Source: Pseudomonadota bacterium
Lineage (GTDB): Bacteria; Pseudomonadota; Gammaproteobacteria; Burkholderiales; Burkholderiaceae_C
NCBI GenBank assembly: GCA_021783695.1
Contig: JAJXTO010000011.1
Span: 1 to 64,000, forward strand
Length of the DNA stretch: 64,000 nt
Direction: 5' to 3'
Part shown: piece after piece, positions 9,229-18,200 of the stretch
How the letters are laid out: every line of letters starts with the position of its first letter
Numbering within the stretch: position 1 is the first letter of the stretch
The notes under the pieces: model-generated
Seen by the model: only the letters and a program-made list of their open reading frames with translations
The model's database searches: none
Told to the model about the DNA's origin: nothing
Translations under genes and position numbers: made by a program

Positions 9229-9759
9229 ATGAGCTGGTTGAACTGGTTACGTAAGAAAGTGGACACCACGACCGCGGAAAGCGGCGCTTCGCATGGAGCA
9301 GGTTCCGAGGCGGAGGACGACTTGCCCGACCCGCCCATGTCAGGCAGCGACGACACGTCGTCCGAGCTTGCGGGACTGGATTTTTACTCTGCCATCGCCG
9401 CACACCAGCGCTGGAAGAACCGTCTCAAGGATGTCGTCACGGGGCAAACGCCTGAATCGCTCGACGCTGCCGTGGTCGGTCGGTGCGACGCCTGTGCCCT
9501 GGGCATGTGGCTGGTGACGCAGTCAGGCAACGCGCGCGTTCCGCCGCATCTGCTCGAGCAACTCAAGCTGGAACATGCGCAATTTCACGAACTCGCGGCA
9601 GACATCATTCGGCTGAGCGATCAGGGTCGCGCTGAAGAGGCGCTGCAAGGTCTGCGCACCGACGCCCCCTACAACCGCACCTCGCACCGTGTGACCAAAC
9701 TGCTCAGCCAGATTTATTTCGAGCTGAGCGAGTTCCACAAGTCAAACTCTCGGACATGA
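9229..9759 (+). CDS. Stand-alone CZB (chemoreceptor zinc-binding) domain protein
   Basis: The 176-residue soluble protein has a short acidic, Ser/Asp-rich N-terminal segment (about residues 15-48) and a CZB four-helix domain (about 52-170). The zinc ligands fit the family: H59, C89 in the C-x-L-G-x-W motif, then H116 and H120. An extra Cys (C86) sits three residues before the core Cys. CZB domains sense zinc or oxidants such as hypochlorite through the Cys and pass the signal to chemoreceptors or diguanylate cyclases. This one has no output domain, so it may act as a partner of the next protein, whose start overlaps its stop (ATGA). The start at 9229 is the first that begins a plausible protein; the frame upstream crosses the AT-rich promoter region. 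Confidence 0.8.
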   Translation: MSWLNWLRKKVDTTTAESGASHGAGSEAEDDLPDPPMSGSDDTSSELAGLDFYSAIAAHQRWKNRLKDVVTGQTPESLDAAVVGRCDACALGMWLVTQSGNARVPPHLLEQLKLEHAQFHELAADIIRLSDQGRAEEALQGLRTDAPYNRTSHRVTKLLSQIYFELSEFHKSNSRT

Positions 9760-11852
9760 TCGCCCCCAACCCCCATTCCATCGCCACACAAATGGAGGAT
9801 GTGCTGCGCAATCTGCCCAGCGGCGTGGTGGTGTTCGATGCAGCTTGCCAGGTGGCGCAAATCAATCCGGTCTGCCTTGAATTGTTCAAATTGCGCCTGC
9901 ATCCGGCCGAATTGATCGGCCTGGGATGGCGCGCACTTTTTGACCACATGGCCCCCGCGTTCGATGACCCGGAGCTGGAACTCGATCGGATCAAGACCCT
10001 CATCCGGCAAGACTGTCCGGACCAGGGGGAAATCCATCTGCGTGGCGGACAGACCCTGCTGCGCCACTACGTGCCGTTCGTGCGCAACGGCGAGATTCAA
10101 GGCGCGCTGTGGCAGCTGCAGGATGTAACTGCCATCCGGAAGCAACAGGGACAACTGGAATTTCTGACGGATCGGGACCCGTTGACCGGGTTGCTCAACC
10201 GGCGCGGATTCGATCGTCGGCTCAAGATGCTGGAACACCATCCCCTGGGCCAGCATGGCTTCACCCTGGCGCTGTTTGATCTCGATGACTTCAAGCGCGT
10301 CAACGACACCCTCGGTCATCCGGCCGGAGATGCGGTGCTGACGGAAGTGTCGAACCGGCTGAAAGCACTGGTTCGTCTCACCGACATGCCCGCCCGCATC
10401 GGCGGTGACGAATTCGCCGTCCTGATGCCGGAATGCCGCACGGAGGAACAGGCGGTGCAGATTGCCGAGCGTCTGATCAGCGCGATGGCCGTCCCCATGC
10501 AGGTCGCCGGGAGCATCATTCAGCAGGGTTGCTCCATCGGCCTGGCCGTGCAGCGCCGTGCCGGAGACGGCAATCCAGCGATGTTCCAACGCGCCGACCT
10601 GGCCCTGTATGACGCAAAAAATTCGGGCCGTGGCCGGTTCAAGCTGTTTTCACAGCGTCTCAAACATCAGCACGACACGATTCATCAGCAACGGGACATG
10701 TTGTGCGACGGCTTGAGGCAAGGCCAACTGCAACTCTATTTCCAACCCGTCCTCACCATCGAACCGGAAGCGTCCCGTTTTTATGTGCGGAAACTCGAGG
10801 CGCTAGTCCGGCTGCGGGACGCGCAGGGGCAATTGCGCCGCGCCGAGGAATTTGAAACCGCCCTGGCAGATGCGCAACTGGGGGTCAAGGTGGATCGCTA
10901 TGTGCTGGACGCGGCGCTGCGCCAGTTGAGCACGTGGCAACGGCAAGGCCTGCAGCTCAGGCTGGCCATCAACATTTCGCCACACCATTTTGCGCATCCC
11001 GATTTTGTCGGCACCGTGCGCGAGCGGCTGGCCGCCCATCCCGATGTGCGGCCCCAGGATCTCAGCCTGGAAATCACCGAACACCGCCCCTCCCTGAATC
11101 TGCGTGTCGTCAACTCCACCATTCTGGAACTGCGCCGACTTGGCCTGTCCATCAGCCTGGATGACTTTGGTACGGGCAACGCCAGTCTCGCACACCTGCA
11201 GCAGTTCGATGTCTCTGTGGTCAAGATCGACCGCAGTTTTGTTCGCGACCTGCTGCAGGACGGTATCGACCTGAGTTTGAGCTATGGCATGTTGCGTCTG
11301 GCGCAGATGCTGGGCATCAGCGCCATTGCCGAAGGTGTGGAAACCCGCGCGCAATGCCGCGCCCTGTGTCTGCTCGGGTTTCGCCATTTGCAGGGCTATG
11401 TGTTCGCCCAGCCCATGCCAGCAGAACAGGTGCCGGTCTGGTTGGGGCGATATGAAAGCGATTTGTCATGGCTGGCGGCTTTGTCCAAACCCCAAATCCT
11501 GGATGCCGAGCGCGCGGTGCAGGCGCTGGTTTCGCACCGCATGCGCGCGCGCAAGCTGCTGGCGCACACCATGGACGCCACCGAAGTGCAGGAATTGCTC
11601 CATCCCCAGGCCACGCAACGCTGCGATCTGGGCCTCTGGCTGGCGCAGCAGGCCGAACAGTGCGACCACGAGCCGCAATACCAACAGCTGGTGCAGGCGC
11701 ACACACGCTTTCACCAGTGCCTGATGGCTGCCGTGAACAAAAACGATGCAGACGCCGATCTGCAACTCAGTGACAGCAGCACCGCGGTCCATGCGGCGTT
11801 CTGGGACTGGATTTTGCACACAGTGGAAAACAAAAAACCGGATCGGGGTTGA
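9756..11852 (+). CDS. PAS-GGDEF-EAL-CZB cyclic-di-GMP turnover protein
   Basis: This 698-residue cytoplasmic protein has four modules. A PAS sensor spans about residues 10-128. A diguanylate cyclase domain (about 130-300) has an intact GGDEF at 216-220 and an inhibitory I-site RxxD at 207-210. An EAL phosphodiesterase domain (about 310-565) keeps E348 of EAL, N406, the DD pair 469-470, K490 and E526. A C-terminal CZB domain (about 585-690) has H594, C623 (C-D-L-G-L-W), H649 and H653. Both catalytic domains look active, so the net direction probably depends on the sensors. CZB at the C-terminus, after EAL, is less common than CZB fused to a lone GGDEF. The start overlaps the previous stop, suggesting translational coupling, and the next gene begins one base after its stop. 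Confidence 0.92.
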   Translation: MIAPNPHSIATQMEDVLRNLPSGVVVFDAACQVAQINPVCLELFKLRLHPAELIGLGWRALFDHMAPAFDDPELELDRIKTLIRQDCPDQGEIHLRGGQTLLRHYVPFVRNGEIQGALWQLQDVTAIRKQQGQLEFLTDRDPLTGLLNRRGFDRRLKMLEHHPLGQHGFTLALFDLDDFKRVNDTLGHPAGDAVLTEVSNRLKALVRLTDMPARIGGDEFAVLMPECRTEEQAVQIAERLISAMAVPMQVAGSIIQQGCSIGLAVQRRAGDGNPAMFQRADLALYDAKNSGRGRFKLFSQRLKHQHDTIHQQRDMLCDGLRQGQLQLYFQPVLTIEPEASRFYVRKLEALVRLRDAQGQLRRAEEFETALADAQLGVKVDRYVLDAALRQLSTWQRQGLQLRLAINISPHHFAHPDFVGTVRERLAAHPDVRPQDLSLEITEHRPSLNLRVVNSTILELRRLGLSISLDDFGTGNASLAHLQQFDVSVVKIDRSFVRDLLQDGIDLSLSYGMLRLAQMLGISAIAEGVETRAQCRALCLLGFRHLQGYVFAQPMPAEQVPVWLGRYESDLSWLAALSKPQILDAERAVQALVSHRMRARKLLAHTMDATEVQELLHPQATQRCDLGLWLAQQAEQCDHEPQYQQLVQAHTRFHQCLMAAVNKNDADADLQLSDSSTAVHAAFWDWILHTVENKKPDRG

Positions 11853-11853
11853 A

Positions 11854-12408
11854 ATGAAAACACATCGGACGATGCACATCGGAAGGCGCAACAGAGCGAC
11901 CGCTCAGGGGATGCGCGGCTTTACCTTGATCGAATTGATGATCGTGGTCGCCATCATCGGCATTCTTGCCGCCGTGGCCATACCGCAGTACCGTGATTAC
12001 ATGGTGCGTGCCCGCGTGACCGAAGGCATCAACCTGACCTCGGGGATCAAGACAGCGGTCGCCGAGTACTGGGCAACGCACGGCAGCTTCATCTCGGACT
12101 GGCCAAGCACCGATCCGGTGTGTACCGGCGCCACCGTGGCCTGCACCCAGGCCTACGGCGCCACGCCGCCTTCTGGCACCTACAGCATCAGTGTGCTGGT
12201 CGGCTATGGCGGCACCATCATCATCACCTATAACCAGCTCCTCGATCCCAACCAGTCCACTGGCTACACCCTGGTACTGCAGCCCGCCCCAGGTGAAGGC
12301 AGCTTGCGCTGGGTCTGCTTTTCAGGCGGGCAGACCACGAAGGATGGCGTGACGACCAATGCCACGCCCACACTCCCGTCCAAGTACGCGCCACCTCCGT
12401 GCCGCTGA
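11854..12408 (+). CDS. Type IV pilin-like protein (prepilin)
   Basis: The product is a 184-residue prepilin. The class III leader ends in M-R-G, and the mature protein would begin at F23 with the canonical [19 protein letters not shown] hydrophobic helix and the key Glu at +5 (E27). Two cysteine pairs lie in the globular part, one in the middle and one near the end (CFSGG and the final CR), so a C-terminal disulfide loop is likely. From the first ATG the leader is 22 residues and strongly basic, long for a type IVa pilin; later in-frame ATGs would give shorter leaders. It lies between signalling genes with one base to the previous stop. No assembly genes (pilB, pilC, pilD) are in the window, so the protein must use machinery encoded elsewhere. 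Confidence 0.9.
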   Translation: MKTHRTMHIGRRNRATAQGMRGFTLIELMIVVAIIGILAAVAIPQYRDYMVRARVTEGINLTSGIKTAVAEYWATHGSFISDWPSTDPVCTGATVACTQAYGATPPSGTYSISVLVGYGGTIIITYNQLLDPNQSTGYTLVLQPAPGEGSLRWVCFSGGQTTKDGVTTNATPTLPSKYAPPPCR

Positions 12409-12411
12409 GCC

Positions 12412-12807
12412 ATGAGCAAAATTCTTGTATTCCTCCCCGATGCGGTCAGCCATGCGATCGCGCTGCGTCAGCCCCGGCTGCATATCGGCCGCCACAGCCA
12501 CAACACCATTGCGCTGCCCGATCCGCGTGTCAGCGGAGTGCATGCACTGCTGCAACGGACCGACAGCGGCTGGTGGGTCGAAGACCTCGGCAGCACCAAC
12601 GGCACCTGGCTCAATGGCAAGCGCATCAGCGCCTCGATCCTGCTGCCTGACGATGTACTGCGGATTGGCGGCTGCACCTTGCGCCTGCTGCTCTCGGCCG
12701 ATCAACCGCGCAAGCGGCAGCCCCCGAACGACACCGACCAGTTTCACGAAGCGCTCACCCTGCCCGCGGACTTTGCGCCAACCGATCTGATGCGGCCTGG
12801 CGCATGA
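12412..12807 (+). CDS. FHA-domain protein
   Basis: This is a small 131-residue cytoplasmic protein that is almost entirely a forkhead-associated domain, which binds phosphothreonine peptides. The conserved pattern is present: GRH near residues 26-28, SGVH at 41-44, and the LGSTNGTWLNG block near residues 60-70. The C-terminal 30 residues are polar. It begins three bases after the pilin stop, and its own stop overlaps the next start (ATGA). No Ser/Thr kinase is encoded in the window; a PP2C phosphatase is encoded at 25768-26604 but is not linked. FHA proteins often scaffold secretion or signalling complexes, and the partner here is unknown. Confidence 0.88.
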   Translation: MSKILVFLPDAVSHAIALRQPRLHIGRHSHNTIALPDPRVSGVHALLQRTDSGWWVEDLGSTNGTWLNGKRISASILLPDDVLRIGGCTLRLLLSADQPRKRQPPNDTDQFHEALTLPADFAPTDLMRPGA

Positions 12808-14372
12808 ACAAAAAAACCGAATCGAAACCCGCGCCAGGCTTCCTGAGCCGACTCAGCCGGTTCGTGCGCCATCCAACCACAGATTGGGCGCAGACCCAGG
12901 CTCAGTCTGGCGACCGACGCGATGCGGCCAAGGAAGCGGCGCGGCGGCGCGAGGCGCAGAAGCTCGAACGGGCTGCCGTTCTGATCCGCAACCGCGAATT
13001 TGATGTGCTGCGCCGCGAAATGCGCAACCGCAAATCGCAATCGGCAGATTCGCTCGAAGGGCTGTCCATTCCGCCCACACAGCAGCCCCTCCCCGTACGG
13101 GCCGCTTCGCGCCAGCATACCCTGCACAAGATCGATGCCATCGAGCGGCAGATCCAGGACGAGCAAAAGCGGCAGACCAGCACCACCCTGCCAGCGGGCA
13201 TGATCGAGCAAAGCGGCCTGGCGCATTTGCATTTTGCAGCATCGACCCTGCGCCCTGGATCAAAACGCCACAGCACGCCGCGTATGGCGAACAGCCAGCT
13301 TCTGCATCCCTCGCGGCCGCAAACGACCTTGCCTTACATCACCCGTCCGCGGAGCCTGTGGGGGCGGACGGTGCCGCCAATCCCGGACGTCCTTGAACTC
13401 GCCGCCTTCGATTTCGCCGAAGGCCGGGATGCCCAGGTGGAATCCCAACTCCTGACCGGCCTGCAAACCGAAACGGGGGTTGACGCTGTGCAGCAGATCT
13501 TCCAGGCGTTGCTCGACTTTTATTGGGCCACGGGCCAGACAGACAAGCTGCAATCACGCGCGCTCGACTATGTGCAGCGCTATGGACAGACTCCCGCGCC
13601 GCGCCCCGAGGTGGACACCCACCAGACTGCAAATCGGCATACCGTGAGCTACTTTGCCGCAGAACAGTTCGACATCCTGCAACGACGCGCGTTCGAGCGC
13701 TTTGTGGCAGAGGACTCCACGCATCTGCTGCTGGACTGGTCCGCGCTCGTCAGCATCCTGGAGTCGCAGCGGGCCGCCCTGGCCGATGCGCTGCGCATCC
13801 TGAACGACCACCCCATCGAGCTCGAACTCCACGGCGCCGACATGCTGCTGGCCGCAACCCGGCTGCAATCGAGCGCGGCGGTTTCTGCAGACACCACACT
13901 GCGTCTGCAGGTGTTGCGGCTCTTGGGCGATGAGGCGGCGTTTGTCGACCTTGCGGTTGATCTCTCCATCACCAGCGGCAGCTCACCGGTGGACTGGAAT
14001 CCCCCTCGCTTCAAGCGCCTTGGCATCCCGGAGCGGGGGCTGACCACCCAGCACAGCGCCCTCCTCCCCTCGCATGCAGGCACCCAAATCGGACACATCG
14101 ATGCCGGGCTGGTGCAAACCACCGCCCGTCTAAGCGGGAGCTTGTCGGGCACGGGCGATTCCTTCCTGCGCTCGTTGCGGGCACAGGCCCAGCGCGCCGA
14201 CACGGTGACCGTGGATCTGCAGGCCGTGCAGCGAGTGGACTTTGCCGCAGCAACCGATCTGCTGAACTGGGTCGACGCCCAGACGCAACTCGGCAAACTC
14301 ATCGAGCTTCGCGGGGCGCATACCCTGCTCATTCCCTTTCTGCAATCCGTCGGGCTGCAGGTGCAGCCCTGA
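12804..14372 (+). CDS. Protein of unknown function with C-terminal STAS-like domain
   Basis: The 522-residue protein has no signal peptide or membrane segment. The first 150 residues are charged and rich in Arg, Lys, Glu and Gln, probably helical. A middle part (about 195-410) is helical and Leu/Ala-rich. The last ~90 residues look like a STAS domain: a TVTVDL strand, VDFAAATDLLNW, and a final hydrophobic strand and helix after IELRGAH. STAS domains act in anti-sigma-factor antagonists and some sensors. The start overlaps the FHA gene stop, so the FHA and STAS-like proteins are probably made together and may interact. The long N-terminal part is not recognised. Confidence 0.65.
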   Translation: MNKKTESKPAPGFLSRLSRFVRHPTTDWAQTQAQSGDRRDAAKEAARRREAQKLERAAVLIRNREFDVLRREMRNRKSQSADSLEGLSIPPTQQPLPVRAASRQHTLHKIDAIERQIQDEQKRQTSTTLPAGMIEQSGLAHLHFAASTLRPGSKRHSTPRMANSQLLHPSRPQTTLPYITRPRSLWGRTVPPIPDVLELAAFDFAEGRDAQVESQLLTGLQTETGVDAVQQIFQALLDFYWATGQTDKLQSRALDYVQRYGQTPAPRPEVDTHQTANRHTVSYFAAEQFDILQRRAFERFVAEDSTHLLLDWSALVSILESQRAALADALRILNDHPIELELHGADMLLAATRLQSSAAVSADTTLRLQVLRLLGDEAAFVDLAVDLSITSGSSPVDWNPPRFKRLGIPERGLTTQHSALLPSHAGTQIGHIDAGLVQTTARLSGSLSGTGDSFLRSLRAQAQRADTVTVDLQAVQRVDFAAATDLLNWVDAQTQLGKLIELRGAHTLLIPFLQSVGLQVQP

Positions 14373-14414
14373 CGCCAGCTCAATCCGCTTCCTTTTTCAA
14401 GCAACACCCCGCAC

Positions 14415-15194
14415 ATGTCCATCGAACTCTACAAAGACGCCAACCATGCCTGCATCCTGTTCACCGACCTCGTGCCGGATGAAGAAGCGGTGCAGGCCAA
14501 TCAGTTCCTGATCGTCGATCATGGAGAAGGGGTGATTCTCGATCCGGGCGGCAACATGACCTACAACGAGCTCAGCCTGACCATGCGCAAATACATCGCG
14601 CCCAACAATCTCGATTACATCGTGGCCTCGCATGCCGATCCGGACATCATCGCTTCGCTCGACCGCTGGATGACCGCCTCGCAGGCCAAGCTGGTGATTT
14701 CGTCCCTCTGGGCGCGCTTCGCTCCGCACTTCTGCAAACTGGGAAAAACCGACAACCGCGTCGTTGCCGTGCCCGACGCGGGCGGCAGGCTGCGCTATGG
14801 ACAAACCAGCCTGTGGCTGCTGCCGGCGCACTTCATGCATTCCGAGGGCAACTTTCAGTTCTACGATCCGGTGAGCAAAATCCTGTTTTCCGGCGACCTC
14901 GGCGTCTCGCTGCTCAGCGGGGTGGAGGCCGGGCATGTCATCACCAATCTGCAGCCGTTTCCGCATGGCATGGAAGCGTTCCACCGGCGTTACATGGTCA
15001 GCAACAAAATTCTCAAACTCTGGGTCAACATGGTGCGACAACTCGACATCGTGATGATCGCTCCGCAGCACGGCGCCCCGATTGCCGGCGCAGCCATCGG
15101 TCAGTTGCTCGACTGGCTCGACGGCCTGGCCTGCGGCATCGACATCATGGGTCCGGGGCAATATCAGCTCCCGCAGGGAGACCTGCGTGTCTGA
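14415..15194 (+). CDS. ODP-type di-iron metallo-beta-lactamase-fold protein (O2/NO sensor candidate)
   Basis: The 259-residue product matches the oxygen-binding di-iron protein branch of the metallo-beta-lactamase fold, related to flavodiiron proteins but without the flavodoxin part. The metal-site pattern is visible: H73-A-D75-P-D77 in place of the usual HxExD, H142 in the FMHSEGNF segment, D161 in FSGDLG and H219 in APQHG. In spirochetes an ODP protein is linked to chemotaxis signalling and binds O2 or NO at the di-iron site. Here it stands alone between a STAS-like gene and a giant GGDEF/EAL gene, so it may feed oxygen information to cyclic-di-GMP signalling. It could instead be an NO or O2 reductase lacking its flavin partner. 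Family call is fairly sure; the role is inferred. Confidence 0.78.
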   Translation: MSIELYKDANHACILFTDLVPDEEAVQANQFLIVDHGEGVILDPGGNMTYNELSLTMRKYIAPNNLDYIVASHADPDIIASLDRWMTASQAKLVISSLWARFAPHFCKLGKTDNRVVAVPDAGGRLRYGQTSLWLLPAHFMHSEGNFQFYDPVSKILFSGDLGVSLLSGVEAGHVITNLQPFPHGMEAFHRRYMVSNKILKLWVNMVRQLDIVMIAPQHGAPIAGAAIGQLLDWLDGLACGIDIMGPGQYQLPQGDLRV

Positions 15195-15290
15195 GCGCAT
15201 CCGCTCCGCTTTGCGTTCCCTCCCGTTTTCGCTGCAGACCGCACCTCCAGGCAGTGTGTTGCGAAAGTCGCGCCCTTTTCCGCAACACGC

Positions 15291-18200
15291 ATGACCTCGC
15301 GCCGGATCCAGACTCTACTCGGTCTGTTGCTACTCAATGCCGTCCTGTTACTGATCTACGGACTGCTGGGGAAACTGCCGTCCCTGCTGTTCACCTACGT
15401 CTCCCCATTCTGGCCACCCGCTGCGTTGTCCGTCTTTGCCGCCATGCTGTGGGGCTGGCGGGCGATGCCCGCGGTTTTTCTGGGGTCGCTGTGGGTCAAT
15501 ACGGATCTGTTCAACTGGAATTGGGCAGGCGCGCTGTGGGTCTCGCTGGGCAATGTGCTCGCGCCGATGGCAGGCTATTGGGGCTTGCGGCGCCATATGG
15601 TTGAGGCGCAGCAGATCTGGAACTCTCCGGCCGCCATCACCCGCTTCCTGTTCTGGATGGGCGCGGTCAATGGCCTGCTGTCCGGGCTGTTCGGGGCATC
15701 AGGTCTGGTGGGGCTCGAAGGACAGTCTGCCCATCTCTTTTTGCCGACCCTGCTGCATTGGGCTGTGGGCGATGCCTCCGCAGCGTTGATGCTCGTGCCG
15801 GTGGCCCATTTGCTCTGGCTGCGCAGCGGCAGAGGGGAGAGCTGGTGGCGCCTGCTGTTGCAGGTCGAAGGGCTGGCCGCCCTGGCGTTCAGTGTGCTCG
15901 TCTGGGCAGCGGCGTTCTTTGCTCCGGGCTTGAGCCTGCCGGTGCGGCTTGGTCTGCTCGGCATGCTCTTGCTGCCGCCCATCTGGTCGGTATTTCGCTT
16001 GGATCAGCGGCTCACCCTGCTGCATCTGGCTGTGGCCTTCATCCTGGTTCTCGGCGCCACGGTTGCAGGTCACGGGCCCTATGCGGGCCTGCCCCTGGCG
16101 CAGGCTGTGGTGGGCATCGAGCTGCTGGGCATCGCCATGTCCGCGAGCATTCTGTATGCCGGCGCATTGCATAACCAGCGGCAACGGGCCCTTGCTGAAC
16201 TGCACGTCCTGAACCGGGATCTGGAAAGACGGGCGGAAGACCGAGCCCAGGACCTGCTGCGCAAGGAGCGCAATTTCCGTGACATGATCGAGCGCCTGCC
16301 CGCACCGACCGTGATTACCAACCCGGATACTGCGCGGGTGCTGTACGCCAACCCCGCCGCCCGCGAACTGTTCGGCAACGGCCAGACCGATCTGGCCGGC
16401 ATGTCCACCCTCACGCAATGGGTCGATCCCGACATACGCCAGCGCCTGCTGGCCGAGATACGACAACACCATGCCATTCAAAACCGCGAAATCGCCTTCC
16501 GGCGCCTGGATGGGTCTGTCATCTGGGTGATTGCTTCGGTGATCGAAACCCACTTCGACAAAACCAACGCCCTGCTGTTTGCTTTCAAGGACATTTCCGA
16601 GCGGATGCAGCGGGAAAAATTGCTGCAGTCGCAGGCCCAGACCGACGCACTGACCGGAGTGCCCAACCGCCGCCATTTCATGACCCAGGCCGCGCAGCGG
16701 CTGTGCGACCTTGCAGCACAACACCAAGCCGCCGCTTTCGCCTTGTTCGATCTGGATGATTTCAAGCAGGTGAACGACACCCGGGGGCATGCCTGTGGCG
16801 ATCTGGTGCTGCAGCAAGTGGCCCGTCTCCTGCATGACAAGATGCGGCCGCAAGACGTGTTTGCACGTCTCGGAGGCGAGGAATTCTGCCTGTTGATGAG
16901 CGATGTGGGCGCCGAACAGGCGCTGGAACTGGCAGAAGCCATGCGCCAGGAACTCGACGGGCAGATCCAGGTCTGCCCCGACGGTCATCCCATCCCGTTG
17001 CCTAGCTGCAGCATCGGCGTGGCGTGGACGCAGGTTCCATTCGATACCGGGGCGCAGGCCAATGGCGACCAGACTGGAACTGCTGATGTGCTCGCCGCCC
17101 TGATGGAGCGTGCCGATTCGGCTTTGTACCAGGCCAAATCGGCAGGGAAAAATCGCTGCGTGTTGTCCACCGACCTTTCATCGCCAGCCTCGCGGGCATC
17201 CGCAGCGCAGGCCAAGCGTGCGTCCGGCCTGGAAACCCATACCCTGATACCGCTGTCTTTGCTGCGCAGACTGGCAGCAGAGGTGCACTTTGGCCGGTTT
17301 TTCGAGCGCGCCGCGCAGGCCGCAGCGCATCTGGTCGGCGCAGATGGCGCGGCATTCATCGAGCGCGACGGCGACACGCTGAGCTACCGCTTCTTCCACG
17401 GCCTGCCTGAGGAATATCAGCAGCGTTTCGCCGCCTATCGCTTTGCCGCGGATCAGGGAACGGCAGGGCAGGTGATTCGTGAGGGGAGCAGCATCTTTCG
17501 TGCCGACTATGCCACAAGCCCCGATGCCCTCCCCGCCTTCGTGGACAGCGGACTCAAGGCCAACTACCTTGTCCCGGTGCGTGCTGGCGGACAGACACTC
17601 GCCATTCTGGCAATTGCCTGGTTTTCGCGCCACCCCGCAGATGCGCCCGATCCTCAGCAAACCGAGAACGTCCAGCTCCTGGCTGATTTGATGGCGGGGG
17701 CACTGCGCCGCGAACGCCTGGAGCGCAAGCTGCGCAAACGCGCAACCCGCGACTCGCTCACCCAGCTTCCCAACCGGGCAAGCCTGGAGCACCATCTGGC
17801 GCGCGCGGTGGCGCGGGCGCGACGGCAGCAGCAGGGCCTGGCCGTTGGCATGCTCGATCTGGATGATTTCAAGCCCGTGAACGATCAATGGGGGCACGCC
17901 GCCGGAGACGCCTTGCTGCGCACCTTTTCCCAGCGCCTGCAACAGGTCCTGCGCGAGACCGATTTTGTCGGCCGCCTGGGCGGCGATGAATTCGTCCTCG
18001 TGCTGGAGGGCCTGACGCAGCAGGACGATCTGGAGCCGGTGCTATCGCGCCTGCACGAGATCGTGCAGACGCCGTTCGACCTGCCGGATGGACACAGCGC
18101 CTGCATCGGCGTGAGCCTGGGGCTGGCGCTTTACCCGCAACACGGCACGGATGCCGAGAGCCTGATCCGCGCGGCGGATGCGGCGCTCTATGCCAGCAAG

